Part shown: in pieces, positions 9,309 through 18,332 of the stretch
Numbering within the stretch: the first letter of the stretch is position 1
How the letters are laid out: every line of letters begins with the position of its first letter
From: an uncultured Prolixibacteraceae bacterium
Lineage (GTDB): Bacteria > Bacteroidota > Bacteroidia > Bacteroidales > Prolixibacteraceae
Reading direction: 5' to 3'
Length of the DNA: 64,000 nt
Assembly: GCA_937915865.1 (NCBI GenBank)
Contig: CALGIG010000034.1
Location: 62,001-126,000, forward strand
The notes under the pieces: generated by a model
Seen by the model: the letters and a program-made list of their open reading frames with translations, nothing else
The model's database searches: none
Told to the model about the DNA's origin: nothing
Translations under genes and position numbers: made by a program

Positions 9309-10433
9309 ATGCAAATGAAAAACATTATCATTTATTCAACACTTATTGTCCTTTTGGCATCGTGCAATGGTGCCAAAACCGACAAGAAAGCAGAGCTGGA
9401 AAAATTAAAGGCTCAACGCGAACAATTAAATAGCCAGATTTCCAAACTTGAAGCCGAAGTTAATCCAGATGGAAAAACAGAACAGAAGGCGCTTACTGTA
9501 AAAATTAGTGAGGCAAAAGTATGCGAATTTAACCACTACATCGAAGTTCAGGGCACTGTTGATGGAGATCAGAATATTGCTGTAAGTCCTCAAACTGCTG
9601 GTATTGTAACAGCTGTGTATGTAAAAGAAGGTAGCCCTGTAAAAAAAGGACAGGTTTTAGCCGAGCTTGATGCCCAGGTTCTTAAGCAATCGCTTCTCGA
9701 AGTAAATACTCAGTTGGCGCTGGCTAACAGTATTTTTCAGAAGCAAAGCGCTTTGTGGGAAAAGAAAATTGGCAGTGAGGTTCAATATCTTCAGGCTAAA
9801 GCAAATAAAGAAGCTTTGGAACAACGTGCCAATACCATTAACGAACAAATTCAGATGGCAAAAGTTATTACTCCAATCAGTGGTACTGTTGAAAGCGTTC
9901 CATTACGTGTTGGTCAAATGGCTTCACCGGGTATGCCAACATCAACCGTTCGCGTAATCAATATGAGTGTGGCCAAAATCTCGGCTGAAGTTGCCGAAAC
10001 GTATGCCGCCCGTATTAAAAATGGTAATGATGCGATTGTTACTTTCCCTGACTTAGGTAAAGAAATTGACTGTAAACTGAATTTTACCAGCCGTTTTATC
10101 GATCCTACCAACCGTACATTCACGGTTGAAAGTCGTATTTCATCGAAAGATGTTGAATTGCGGGCAAATATGATTGCCTACATCAAGATTAAAGATTATA
10201 CCAACGATAAAGCTTTTTGTATGCCAGTGAATTATGTGCAGAATAGTCAGAATGGAAAATTTGTATACGTAGCTAAACAGAATGGTGTCGATTGGATTGC
10301 CGAACGCAGAATTATCAAGACAGGACTGGATTACAATGGTATTACCGAAGTTATCGAAGGACTTGATGCTGGCGATAAAGTTATTGTATCAGGCTTTCAG
10401 GGCTTGAACCAAGGAGAAAAAGTTGTTTTCTAA
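9309..10433 (+). CDS. RND efflux periplasmic adaptor (membrane fusion protein), lipoprotein
   Basis: A 374-residue HlyD/AcrA-type adaptor linking the TolC channel to the RND pump. The lipobox LLASC near residue 20 predicts N-terminal lipidation. A short coiled coil (residues 27-50, KAELEKLKAQREQL) precedes the first half of the lipoyl-like barrel-sandwich (IAVSPQTAGIVTAVYVKEGSPVKKGQVLAEL), a helical hairpin, and the second half (ITPISGTVESVPLRVGQMASPG). Those motifs are split here by description only. A beta-barrel and membrane-proximal domain complete the protein. A second in-frame ATG two codons downstream (9315) is equally plausible as the start. Confidence 0.9.
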   Translation: MQMKNIIIYSTLIVLLASCNGAKTDKKAELEKLKAQREQLNSQISKLEAEVNPDGKTEQKALTVKISEAKVCEFNHYIEVQGTVDGDQNIAVSPQTAGIVTAVYVKEGSPVKKGQVLAELDAQVLKQSLLEVNTQLALANSIFQKQSALWEKKIGSEVQYLQAKANKEALEQRANTINEQIQMAKVITPISGTVESVPLRVGQMASPGMPTSTVRVINMSVAKISAEVAETYAARIKNGNDAIVTFPDLGKEIDCKLNFTSRFIDPTNRTFTVESRISSKDVELRANMIAYIKIKDYTNDKAFCMPVNYVQNSQNGKFVYVAKQNGVDWIAERRIIKTGLDYNGITEVIEGLDAGDKVIVSGFQGLNQGEKVVF

Positions 10434-10450
10434 ACATTAAATGACCAAAC

Positions 10451-13400
10451 ATGTCGAAAGAAAATAAATTCAAAGAATTTTTTGCGACAAGCTGGGCGAT
10501 CGATAACCGGACTAGTATATATGTACTGTCCATCCTTATATCGATTCTTGGGTTAATGAATTATTATTTCATTCCCAAAGAGACTTTCCCCCAGGTTGTT
10601 ATCCCGTATATTGTTGTAAGTACACCCTATCCAGGAACTTCGCCCGAAGATATGGAGAACCTGGTGACACGACCCATCGAAAAACAGTTGAAGTCGATTT
10701 CGAACGTAAAGAAAATTACCAGTAATTCGGTTCCCGATTTCTCATCTATTCTTGTGGAGTTTGAACCTGATTTGTCAATTGAAACAGCCAAACAGCGTGT
10801 CAGGGATGCTGTTGATAAAGCTAAAAGTGATTTGCCAACCGATTTACCATCGCAACCGCAGATTATGGATATTGATATTTCGGCAATGCCTGTTATGTAT
10901 ATCAATATTTCGGGAAATTACGACCTGGTAAAACTGAAACACTATGCTGAGTTGGCGCAGGACAAGATTGAAGGATTGAAGGAAATTACCCGTGTTGATA
11001 TTGTTGGGGCGCTCGATCGCGAAATACAAATTGATGCCGATATTTTTAAAATGCAGGCTGCAAAAGTTACTTTTAGTAACATTGAACAAGCTATTGCATA
11101 CGAAAACATGACTATTTCAGGCGGGAACCTTACCAACCACGGAACGCGCAATACAGTGCGTATTAAAGGTCAGTTTACCGATGTCGAAACTATTCGGAAT
11201 ATTGTAATTCAATCGTCGAGTGGCGCATTAGTAAAACTTAGCGATATTGCAGAAGTTAACGATGGTTTTGAAGAACAGGCAAGTTTCGCCCGCCTGGATG
11301 GAAAAAACGTTATTACCTTGAATGTAATAAAGAAAAATGGGGCTAACCTTCTGGATGCGTCAGACCAGATTAAAACGATCATTGAAGAACTGAAAGAACG
11401 CGACTATCCAAAAGATATGCAGGTTACTTTAACTGGTGACCAAAGCCGTTTTACCCGTAATACGCTTGAAGAACTAAATAATACCATTATCATCGGGTTT
11501 ATTTTGGTAACCATTGTTTTGATGTTTTTCATGGGCTTTACCAACGCTTTCTTTGTCGGATTATCAGTTCCGTTATCGATGTTTGTGGCTTACATGATCA
11601 TTCCGGGACTTGGTTTTACCATGAACATGATTGTAATGTTCGCTTTTATTTTTGCGCTTGGAATTGTGGTTGACGATGCTATTGTGGTGATAGAAAATAC
11701 ACACCGGTTGCATCGTTTCAATCCAGATATACATATAGCCGCCAAAAAAGCGGCAGGCGAAGTGTTTCTGCCCATTTTGTCGGGAACATTAACAACCTTG
11801 GCGCCATTCTTTCCGTTGGCGTTCTGGCCCGGTATTGTTGGTCAATTTATGCACTATTTACCTGTAACACTCATTATTACTTTGTTTGCATCGTTGTTTG
11901 TAGCATACGTATTCAATCCGGTATTTGCCGTATCGTTCATGAAACACGAGTACGACAAAGAATTTCAGGAAGGGAGTACTTGGGGAAAACTGAAGATTTC
12001 AACAATTGTAATGTGCGCTTTGGCCGTTGTGCTTTACCTGGTCTATTTCACCGGAAAGGTTCATGTGGCATTTACAATGGCCAATATTTTGATTTTTGCA
12101 GTTATCCTGATTTTACTTTTCCATTTCTTCATTAAGAAGGCGATCAGTAATTTCCAGGAAAAAACATGGCCGGCAGTAATGGCTTTTTATGAAAGACAAT
12201 TGCGATTGGTGTTAAAAGGTTCTCGTCCGATACTAATTTTATTTGGTATGATAGGATTGTTCTTTGTAACAATTTTTATTACAGGGTTGGCAAAACCAAC
12301 AGTTTTGTTTTTTCCTGATGGAGATCCAAATACAGTTTATGTATACATTAAAATGCCTGGAGGAACTCATCAAAATGTAACCGATAGTGTTACCCGGGTA
12401 GTTGAGCATCGTGTTTACAAAGCGTTGGGTCAGGCTAATCCTGATGTAGAATCGATTATTTCGAATGTAACTATTGGCGCTGAAGAAGAAGGGTTTACTA
12501 CATCTGGAACTCCTTTTAACCGTGGAAAAGTTACCATCAATTTTGTGGAACATAAATTTCGCAGCACTGGTGTTTCAACGACCCAGTATATGGAAAAAGT
12601 AAGAAAAGAAGTTGCCGATATTGCAGGGGCTGAAATTACAGTCGACAAAGAACAAAATGGTCCTCCAACAGGTAAGCCAATTAATATTGAGATTACAAAC
12701 GAGAACCTGAATACTTTGATTAAAGATGCTTATGCGTTCCGTAATTATATCGATTCACTGGATATTCCTGGAGTTGAAGAGTTAAAATCGGACTTTGAAA
12801 CCAATTCTCCCGAAATTATTATTCAGGTTGACAGAGACCGGGCCAGACGTTTGGGTATATCAACCGGCCAGATTGGTATGGAAGTTCGTACAGCCTTGTA
12901 TGGGAAAGAAATATCGAAGTTTAAACAAGATGAAGATGAATTCCCGATCATGCTACGGTACGATAAATCAACCCGCGATAATATTAATTCGCTTGTAAAC
13001 CTGCAAATTACTTATCGCGATATGAATACCGGTATGTTACGTAGTATTCCATTATCAACAGTGGCTCGTATCAATTATACCTCATCGTATGCCGGAATTA
13101 AACGTTTGGATCAAAAACGTGTAATCACAATTTATTCGAATGTTCTTTCGGGTTATTCTGCAAACGATATTGTTCCGGTAATTAAACGTGAAGCTAAAAC
13201 ATTCCCGCTACACGAGGGTACAAACATTAAGCTTACCGGGGAACAAGATGATCAGGCCGAAACAGTGGCATTCCTGCTTAAAGCCATGGTTATTGCTATT
13301 GGTGCAATCTTCTTTATCCTGATCACCCAGTTTGGTTCAGTTGCCAAATCGTTGATTATACTTAGCGAAGTGATATTCAGTATAATCGGCGTTTTGTTAG

Positions 13401-13864
13401 GGTATGTTGTATTCCACATGGATATTTCAATCATGATGACAGGTTTGGGAATTGTTGCCTTGGGTGGTATTGTAGTTCGAAACGGTATCTTGATTGTTGA
13501 GTTTATTGATGCCAGGAAGAAAGAAGGGGTTCCAACTCGTCGTGCAATTATCGAAGGAGGCAAAACCCGTATCACTCCGGTAATTCTTACTGCAACTGCA
13601 ACTATGCTGGGATTGGTTCCGCTGGCAGTTGGTCTGAACATCAATTTCGAAACCATTTTTACCGAGTTAAACCCACATATTTATTTTGGTGGAGATAACG
13701 TCGCATTCTGGGGCCCATTGTCTTGGGCAATCATTTTTGGATTGAGTTTTGCAACGTTTTTAACTTTAATGTTTGTTCCTGCTTTGTATGAACTCGATTA
13801 TGTGATAAGGCTGAAACTTGCCAGGCGCAAAAACCTGAAACGGATTAAAGAATTGAAAAAATAA
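10451..13864 (+). CDS. RND-family efflux transporter (AcrB/HAE-type)
   Basis: Inner-membrane proton-driven pump of 1137 residues, the energised component of the operon. The paired acidic residues for proton relay are visible at D408 and D409 (GIVVDDAIVV), almost the same numbering as AcrB. The usual porter repeats and twelve membrane helices are present. Between the two halves (about residues 520-570) there is an additional segment with two hydrophobic stretches (TIVMCALAVVLYLVYF and ILIFAVILILLFHFFI), which makes the protein longer than the roughly 1030-1050 typical of AcrB. It is the last gene of the operon and is followed by an intrinsic terminator. Substrates cannot be predicted. Confidence 0.9.
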   Translation: MSKENKFKEFFATSWAIDNRTSIYVLSILISILGLMNYYFIPKETFPQVVIPYIVVSTPYPGTSPEDMENLVTRPIEKQLKSISNVKKITSNSVPDFSSILVEFEPDLSIETAKQRVRDAVDKAKSDLPTDLPSQPQIMDIDISAMPVMYINISGNYDLVKLKHYAELAQDKIEGLKEITRVDIVGALDREIQIDADIFKMQAAKVTFSNIEQAIAYENMTISGGNLTNHGTRNTVRIKGQFTDVETIRNIVIQSSSGALVKLSDIAEVNDGFEEQASFARLDGKNVITLNVIKKNGANLLDASDQIKTIIEELKERDYPKDMQVTLTGDQSRFTRNTLEELNNTIIIGFILVTIVLMFFMGFTNAFFVGLSVPLSMFVAYMIIPGLGFTMNMIVMFAFIFALGIVVDDAIVVIENTHRLHRFNPDIHIAAKKAAGEVFLPILSGTLTTLAPFFPLAFWPGIVGQFMHYLPVTLIITLFASLFVAYVFNPVFAVSFMKHEYDKEFQEGSTWGKLKISTIVMCALAVVLYLVYFTGKVHVAFTMANILIFAVILILLFHFFIKKAISNFQEKTWPAVMAFYERQLRLVLKGSRPILILFGMIGLFFVTIFITGLAKPTVLFFPDGDPNTVYVYIKMPGGTHQNVTDSVTRVVEHRVYKALGQANPDVESIISNVTIGAEEEGFTTSGTPFNRGKVTINFVEHKFRSTGVSTTQYMEKVRKEVADIAGAEITVDKEQNGPPTGKPINIEITNENLNTLIKDAYAFRNYIDSLDIPGVEELKSDFETNSPEIIIQVDRDRARRLGISTGQIGMEVRTALYGKEISKFKQDEDEFPIMLRYDKSTRDNINSLVNLQITYRDMNTGMLRSIPLSTVARINYTSSYAGIKRLDQKRVITIYSNVLSGYSANDIVPVIKREAKTFPLHEGTNIKLTGEQDDQAETVAFLLKAMVIAIGAIFFILITQFGSVAKSLIILSEVIFSIIGVLLGYVVFHMDISIMMTGLGIVALGGIVVRNGILIVEFIDARKKEGVPTRRAIIEGGKTRITPVILTATATMLGLVPLAVGLNINFETIFTELNPHIYFGGDNVAFWGPLSWAIIFGLSFATFLTLMFVPALYELDYVIRLKLARRKNLKRIKELKK

Positions 13865-13886
13865 TAGGTTTTTAATTAATTAGCTT

Positions 13887-13921
13887 AGAGACTGTTCCAT
13901 TGTGGGGCAGTCTCTTTTTTT
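13887..13921 (+). terminator. Rho-independent terminator of the TetR-efflux operon
   Basis: An 8-bp stem AGAGACTG / CAGTCTCT with a 13-base loop, followed by seven T residues, 23 bases after the RND stop codon. On the other strand it lacks a matching T tract for ispD. Confidence 0.85.
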
Positions 13922-13963
13922 ATGATCGGGATGCCTGTTATTCGTCTTTACAAATAGCTTTTG

Positions 13964-14635
13964 TTAGGTTAATTTCGGTAAAATTGCTTCTGCAATAATC
14001 AGATCAACCGGAGTAGTTATTTTGATGTTTTCCTGATTCCCCTCTACAAGATGTATTTCAAATCCAGCCTTTTCTGCAACCGAGGCATCATCTGTAAAGA
14101 GGGGATCATACTTTTGTTGAAAAGCCTTTAATATCTGTTCACTTCTGAATGTTTGCGGAGTTTGAATACTAAAAAAAAGGTTTCTGTCAACCGATAAATT
14201 TGTACCATCCACCACCTTTCTCAACGATTCGGTTACTGCCAAAACCGGAATTGCATTTCCGCACTTTTGGGCCATTTCCTGGCATCTTTTAAGAGTTTCG
14301 TGGCTTACCAGAGGGCGAACCCCATCGTGTATGAAAACAATCCCCTCCTCATTAATTGTTGACAAACCTTTGCTTACTGAATGAAACCGTGTTTCGCCAC
14401 CTGGAACCAACCGGTGCTTTACCTCAAAAGCATGTTTTGTACATAGTTTTTTCCAGTAATCAATTTGCTGTTCAGGGAGAACTACAATGATTTCAATGTA
14501 TGGATCGAAGTGGCTAAAAACCTTTATTGTGTGCATTAAAACAGGTATGCCGGAAAGCTCTAAAAATTGTTTTGGCACTGCGGCCCCCATTCTGGAACCA
14601 GAACCTCCGGCAACTATTATGGCAAACTTTTTCAT
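13964..14635 (-). CDS. ispD: 2-C-methyl-D-erythritol 4-phosphate cytidylyltransferase
   Basis: A 223-residue IspD, third enzyme of the MEP isoprenoid pathway, which makes CDP-methylerythritol from CTP and MEP in the cytoplasm. The nucleotide-binding signature GGSGSRMGAAVPKQF is at the N-terminus, DGVRPLV lies mid-protein, and the C-terminal IKITTPVDLIIAE motif is present. Length is normal. It is a single gene, convergent with the RND operon. A TACCTTTG box 17 bases upstream of the start is a credible promoter. Confidence 0.95.
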   Translation of the reverse strand: MKKFAIIVAGGSGSRMGAAVPKQFLELSGIPVLMHTIKVFSHFDPYIEIIVVLPEQQIDYWKKLCTKHAFEVKHRLVPGGETRFHSVSKGLSTINEEGIVFIHDGVRPLVSHETLKRCQEMAQKCGNAIPVLAVTESLRKVVDGTNLSVDRNLFFSIQTPQTFRSEQILKAFQQKYDPLFTDDASVAEKAGFEIHLVEGNQENIKITTPVDLIIAEAILPKLT

Positions 14636-14652
14636 TGTTCAAATGTTCCTGA

Positions 14653-14660
14653 CAAAGGTA
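14653..14660 (-). promoter_or_regulatory. Bacteroidota-type -7 box for ispD
   Basis: TACCTTTG on the minus strand, 17 bases before the ispD ATG, matches TAnnTTTG. No convincing -33 TTTG box is visible. Confidence 0.45.
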
Positions 14661-14749
14661 CAATTTCAATATGATTTCATTTGAAAATGGAAATTTGATT
14701 TGCAGAATTTGTATCTTGAACGGTGTTCAATGTCTAAAATTTAATCAAT

Positions 14750-15409
14750 ATGAATGATGTTTTTGATTTTTTGACCGATTTACGGTTAAATAACAATAAA
14801 GAATGGTTTGATGAAAATCGTCATCGTTACGAGGAGAGTCGGAAGAAAGTGCTTTATCTAACTGATATGGTAATTAATGAAATTAAAAGTTTTGATCCTG
14901 GAATTGGTAATGTAACAGCTAAAGACTGCGTGTTTCGTATTTTCAGAGATGTGCGTTTTTCGAATGATAAAACGCCATATAAAATTAATATGGGAAGTTT
15001 TATTGCCAAAGGTGGGCGAAAAAGTATCGGGGCGGGTTATTATTTCCATATCGAGCCAGGAGGTTCATTTGTTGGTGGAGGAGCTTATTGCCCTCAACCG
15101 GATATTTTAAAAGCTATCAGGACCGAAATATTCGACCACCCTGAAGAATTCAAAAAGTTGATTAATAGCAAATCATTTACGGATATTTATACTGAAATGT
15201 ACGACGATCAGTTGAAAACTCCACCTAAAGGATTTCCCAAAGATTTTCCGGATATTGGGTTACTTAAATATAAATCGTATGCGTTTACCTCTAAAATTTC
15301 GGATTTTGAATTGCTAAAAGGCAATTTTGGAAACAGAATTATAACTGCTTTTAAAGAATTAGCCCCGGTAAATCATTTCCTTAACATAGCAATTGACAAA
15401 TGGTTATAA
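14750..15409 (+). CDS. DUF2461 family protein
   Basis: A 219-residue cytoplasmic protein of the DUF2461/TIGR02453 family, found widely in bacteria and fungi with no established function. Family features include LRLNNNKEWFDENRHRY at the N-terminus, CVFRIFRDVRFSNDKTPYK and the glycine-rich GAGYYFHIEPGGSFVGGG region (described as separate motifs). There is no signal peptide or membrane segment. It stands alone, 114 bases from ispD in the divergent orientation. Only the family assignment is supported. Confidence 0.8.
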   Translation: MNDVFDFLTDLRLNNNKEWFDENRHRYEESRKKVLYLTDMVINEIKSFDPGIGNVTAKDCVFRIFRDVRFSNDKTPYKINMGSFIAKGGRKSIGAGYYFHIEPGGSFVGGGAYCPQPDILKAIRTEIFDHPEEFKKLINSKSFTDIYTEMYDDQLKTPPKGFPKDFPDIGLLKYKSYAFTSKISDFELLKGNFGNRIITAFKELAPVNHFLNIAIDKWL

Positions 15410-15576
15410 TTTTTCGTGCAGAAAAACGATAGTTTCATTGGCTAAAACATGCATTTCATTAAGAAAATCGACCCAGAACTAAATTAGTTTAAAAATTCGG
15501 GTTACTAATAGGCATTATTTCGTATAAATTAGTGGTTGAATATTTTTCACCATCCACCAAAATTCTATAACATGTG

Positions 15577-15612
15577 AAAAAGGCCATCCGAGCATTCGTT
15601 TGGCTTTTTTTC
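15577..15612. terminator. Bidirectional terminator between DUF2461 gene and acyl-CoA synthetase
   Basis: A hairpin with a GGCCA / TTGGC core is flanked by A5 on the left and T7 on the right, so it could end transcription on both strands. It is 17 bases past the end of the minus-strand synthetase gene and about 170 bases past the DUF2461 stop. Confidence 0.6.
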
Positions 15613-15628
15613 AATCCTCAAATAATCA

Positions 15629-17269
15629 TTAAACATAAAGATAACGCTTGATATTCCGTTTAGGGGTCTTCTCAAATTCTTTATCGACCAAAATAATTGA
15701 ACCAAGCTGAGCAAATTTTGGAAGTACCTTATTCACATTATTACAATTGTCTTGCATAATTTGATCAAGTTTTTGTTTGTCAGGCTTTTCCTGTTCAATT
15801 AATTCCTGATCGGGATAAACAAACGCAATTAGTTTTCCCTCGCGTTCGGTAATTACACATTCGAGAATATATGGAAAGTTACAAAGTTTAGCTTCCAGTT
15901 CTTCAGGATAAATATTTTGTCCTGATGGCCCAAGTATCATATTTTTGCTTCGACCTTTAATGTATATGAAATTATTGCGATCGATAACTCCCAGATCGCC
16001 AGTATGTAACCAACCGTCGGCATCAATGGTTTCTCTTGTTGCAACATCGTTCTTGTAATAGCCAAGCATCACATTATCACCTTTTACCTGTATTTCTCCT
16101 ACAACATTGTACGGGTCTTCCGAATCTATACGAACTTCCATACGGTCGACTAGTTTTCCGGCTGAAGCTGTTCGGAATCTTTCCCAGCTGTCGTACGAGA
16201 TTAATGGTCCGCATTCGGTCATCCCATAACCTACTGTAAATGGAAATTTTATTTGGCGAAAGAAGGTTTCAACTTCTTTATCGAGAGGAGCCCCGCCTAT
16301 AACAATTTCGTGGAATTGGCCACCAAAAGTGTTTACAAGGCTTTTACGTACCTTTCTATAGAGTAATTGTTGAATTACAGGGACTTTCAAAAGAAATTTT
16401 ACTACAGGTTTTTGTATGGCAGGAACTATTTTCTTTTTGTATATTTTTTCGATAACTAGAGGTACGGAAAGAATAAGGCGAGGTTTAATTTCCTGGAATG
16501 CTTTGATAATGATTTGAGGAGTTGGTGCTTTAGTTAAAAAAGTAATGTGGCAACCAACTGAAACCGGAAATAAAAACTCAAAAAGTAAACCAAATACATG
16601 GGCCATTGGAAGAAAAGATACGATGCAATCGCCTGGTTTTAGGGGCATGTGTTCGCGTGCATAGATAATGTTTGAGAGAAGACTTCGTGCAGGAATCATA
16701 ACTCCTTTACTGAACCCTGATGTCCCGCTGGTATAGGAAAGTATACTTAAGTCGTTGGCTTTGAAATCGTCCAGAATAAAATTTTCGATAGTTGCTTTTC
16801 CAGCGAGATTTTCTGAAAAACATTTATACCAAAGCTCTTTCTCGTTTTCGTCGGAAAATACAAACGGTGAAAAATTATTAAGACTTACAATTCCTTTAAT
16901 TCCTGTTATTTGTTTGGTATCAAGTTTTTCGTAGAGGCTGTCGGCTGTAAAAAGAAAGACTGATTCGGAATGGTTCAAAATGTGATGTATATCTTCAGGA
17001 TTGAAATCGGGCAAAAGAGGAACAGCAACTGTTCCATAGCCCAATGTTGCTAAAAAAGCCATGGCCCAATTGGAAGAATTACGCCCCCATAATGCAATTT
17101 TATCGCCTTTTTTAATACCCGATTCGCTGAAATAATAATGGATTTGCCTGATGACTTGAGCAGCTTGTTCATACGAATAGGTCTTGCCCTGGTGGTCGGT
17201 AAATGCTGCCAGGTTCCAATTTTCTTTAAAGGCCTGTGTGTATAACCCGATTAAATTATCTTTCTTCAT
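15629..17269 (-). CDS. AMP-dependent acyl-CoA synthetase/ligase
   Basis: A 546-residue adenylate-forming enzyme, probably a fatty acyl-CoA or acyl-ACP synthetase. The P-loop-like motif SYTSGTSGFSKGV, the A5 motif YGMTECGP, the A7 motif DGWLHTGDLG and the hinge KGRSKNMILGPSGQNI are all present; the C-terminal catalytic lysine is in EKTPKRNIKRY. This combination is closest to the bacterial long-chain fatty acid ligase group. I take the ATG at 17269 because the earlier in-frame start is a TTG with no ribosome-binding site. It is a single gene. The substrate is inferred from the family only. Confidence 0.85.
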   Translation of the reverse strand: MKKDNLIGLYTQAFKENWNLAAFTDHQGKTYSYEQAAQVIRQIHYYFSESGIKKGDKIALWGRNSSNWAMAFLATLGYGTVAVPLLPDFNPEDIHHILNHSESVFLFTADSLYEKLDTKQITGIKGIVSLNNFSPFVFSDENEKELWYKCFSENLAGKATIENFILDDFKANDLSILSYTSGTSGFSKGVMIPARSLLSNIIYAREHMPLKPGDCIVSFLPMAHVFGLLFEFLFPVSVGCHITFLTKAPTPQIIIKAFQEIKPRLILSVPLVIEKIYKKKIVPAIQKPVVKFLLKVPVIQQLLYRKVRKSLVNTFGGQFHEIVIGGAPLDKEVETFFRQIKFPFTVGYGMTECGPLISYDSWERFRTASAGKLVDRMEVRIDSEDPYNVVGEIQVKGDNVMLGYYKNDVATRETIDADGWLHTGDLGVIDRNNFIYIKGRSKNMILGPSGQNIYPEELEAKLCNFPYILECVITEREGKLIAFVYPDQELIEQEKPDKQKLDQIMQDNCNNVNKVLPKFAQLGSIILVDKEFEKTPKRNIKRYLYV

Positions 17270-17603
17270 GATTGTAATTTTAAGCAAAATCCTTTATTCT
17301 CTACGAAATAAAAAACAAATAGGATCACATATTTTGTTCAAATTAACTTTCCTTCAACATATTTAGGAAATCGTACTTCCTGCAAAACGACTCTGTTAAA
17401 GTACAATTAAAATGGCATTTGGTTTATTGGGTTTTGAAGATATTAATTTTAAAATAAAAATATAACGCTCTGAAATACAAATAAAACTGATTGTTAGCAA
17501 ATTGTTAGTAACAAATTAGCCGGGACAATGGCAATAAAGAAGTGGCATAATTTTTTTAACTATTTTTATCAGTCATTTACACTTTTAACTTAAAGATTAG
17601 ATT

Positions 17604-18320
17604 ATGAAGAAATTAGTCCTTGTTTCGTTATTGTTTCTTTTTGCAATTGCTGGTTTTAGCCAGAATGTGCAGCTTCATTATGACATGGGAAAATATCGCC
17701 ATTTTTTGACTTCAACCGTCGAAATGTTCAAACCTGACAAACATGGAAGTACCTTCTTTTTCATCGATATGAATTATGGCGATGGTGATGAAGGAGATGT
17801 TCAAGGGGTTAGTTTGGCTTATTGGGAAATTGCGAGAGCAATTAAATTTGGGAAATGTCCGGTGGCTTTACATGTCGAGTATAATGGCGGTATGGGACAG
17901 TGGAAATTTGGAAGTGCAGGTGGTGCCTATACGATTAACGACGCTTATCTTGGTGGTTTTGAATATTCATTAAATGCCAAAGATTTTTCAAAAGGTCTTA
18001 CTTTTCAGGCAATGTATAAATCAATTCGTGGAAAAAATAAATCATCGTTCCAGTTAACCGGTGTTTGGTATTGGAATTTGGCCAATAACAAGATATCTAT
18101 TTCTGGTTTTGCCGATTTTTGGAAAGAAGATAATGTTTGGGCTACTGCCAGCGGAACAAAGACAACTAAATTTGTATTCCTTTCTGAACCACAGTTCTGG
18201 TATAACTTCAACAAAAATTTCTCAATTGGAACTGAAGAAGAGTTAGGCTGTAACTTTACGGGAAATCCAGCGAAAGGATTCCGCTTTAATCCGACAATTG
18301 CAATGAAATATACCTTCTAA
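17604..18320 (+). CDS. DUF5020/Tsx-like outer-membrane nucleoside channel
   Basis: A 238-residue outer-membrane beta-barrel. A signal peptide (MKKLVLVSLLFLF..GFSQ) is followed by short alternating strands rich in aromatic residues and a C-terminal phenylalanine (MKYTF), as expected for a BAM substrate. Its motifs (FFFIDMNYGDGDEG, YLGGFEYSLN, FSEPQFWYNF-like) match the DUF5020 group, which resembles the nucleoside-specific channel Tsx. It is 12 bases upstream of a purine-type permease, so the pair probably moves nucleosides or nucleobases across both membranes. Specificity is inferred from context. Confidence 0.75.
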   Translation: MKKLVLVSLLFLFAIAGFSQNVQLHYDMGKYRHFLTSTVEMFKPDKHGSTFFFIDMNYGDGDEGDVQGVSLAYWEIARAIKFGKCPVALHVEYNGGMGQWKFGSAGGAYTINDAYLGGFEYSLNAKDFSKGLTFQAMYKSIRGKNKSSFQLTGVWYWNLANNKISISGFADFWKEDNVWATASGTKTTKFVFLSEPQFWYNFNKNFSIGTEEELGCNFTGNPAKGFRFNPTIAMKYTF

Positions 18321-18332
18321 AACTAACAACAC

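Noticed and set aside
17370..17603. Possible purine riboswitch upstream of the nucleobase operon
   Set aside because: I looked for the conserved purine-riboswitch core and did not find it; only short repeats of GTTAG are present.
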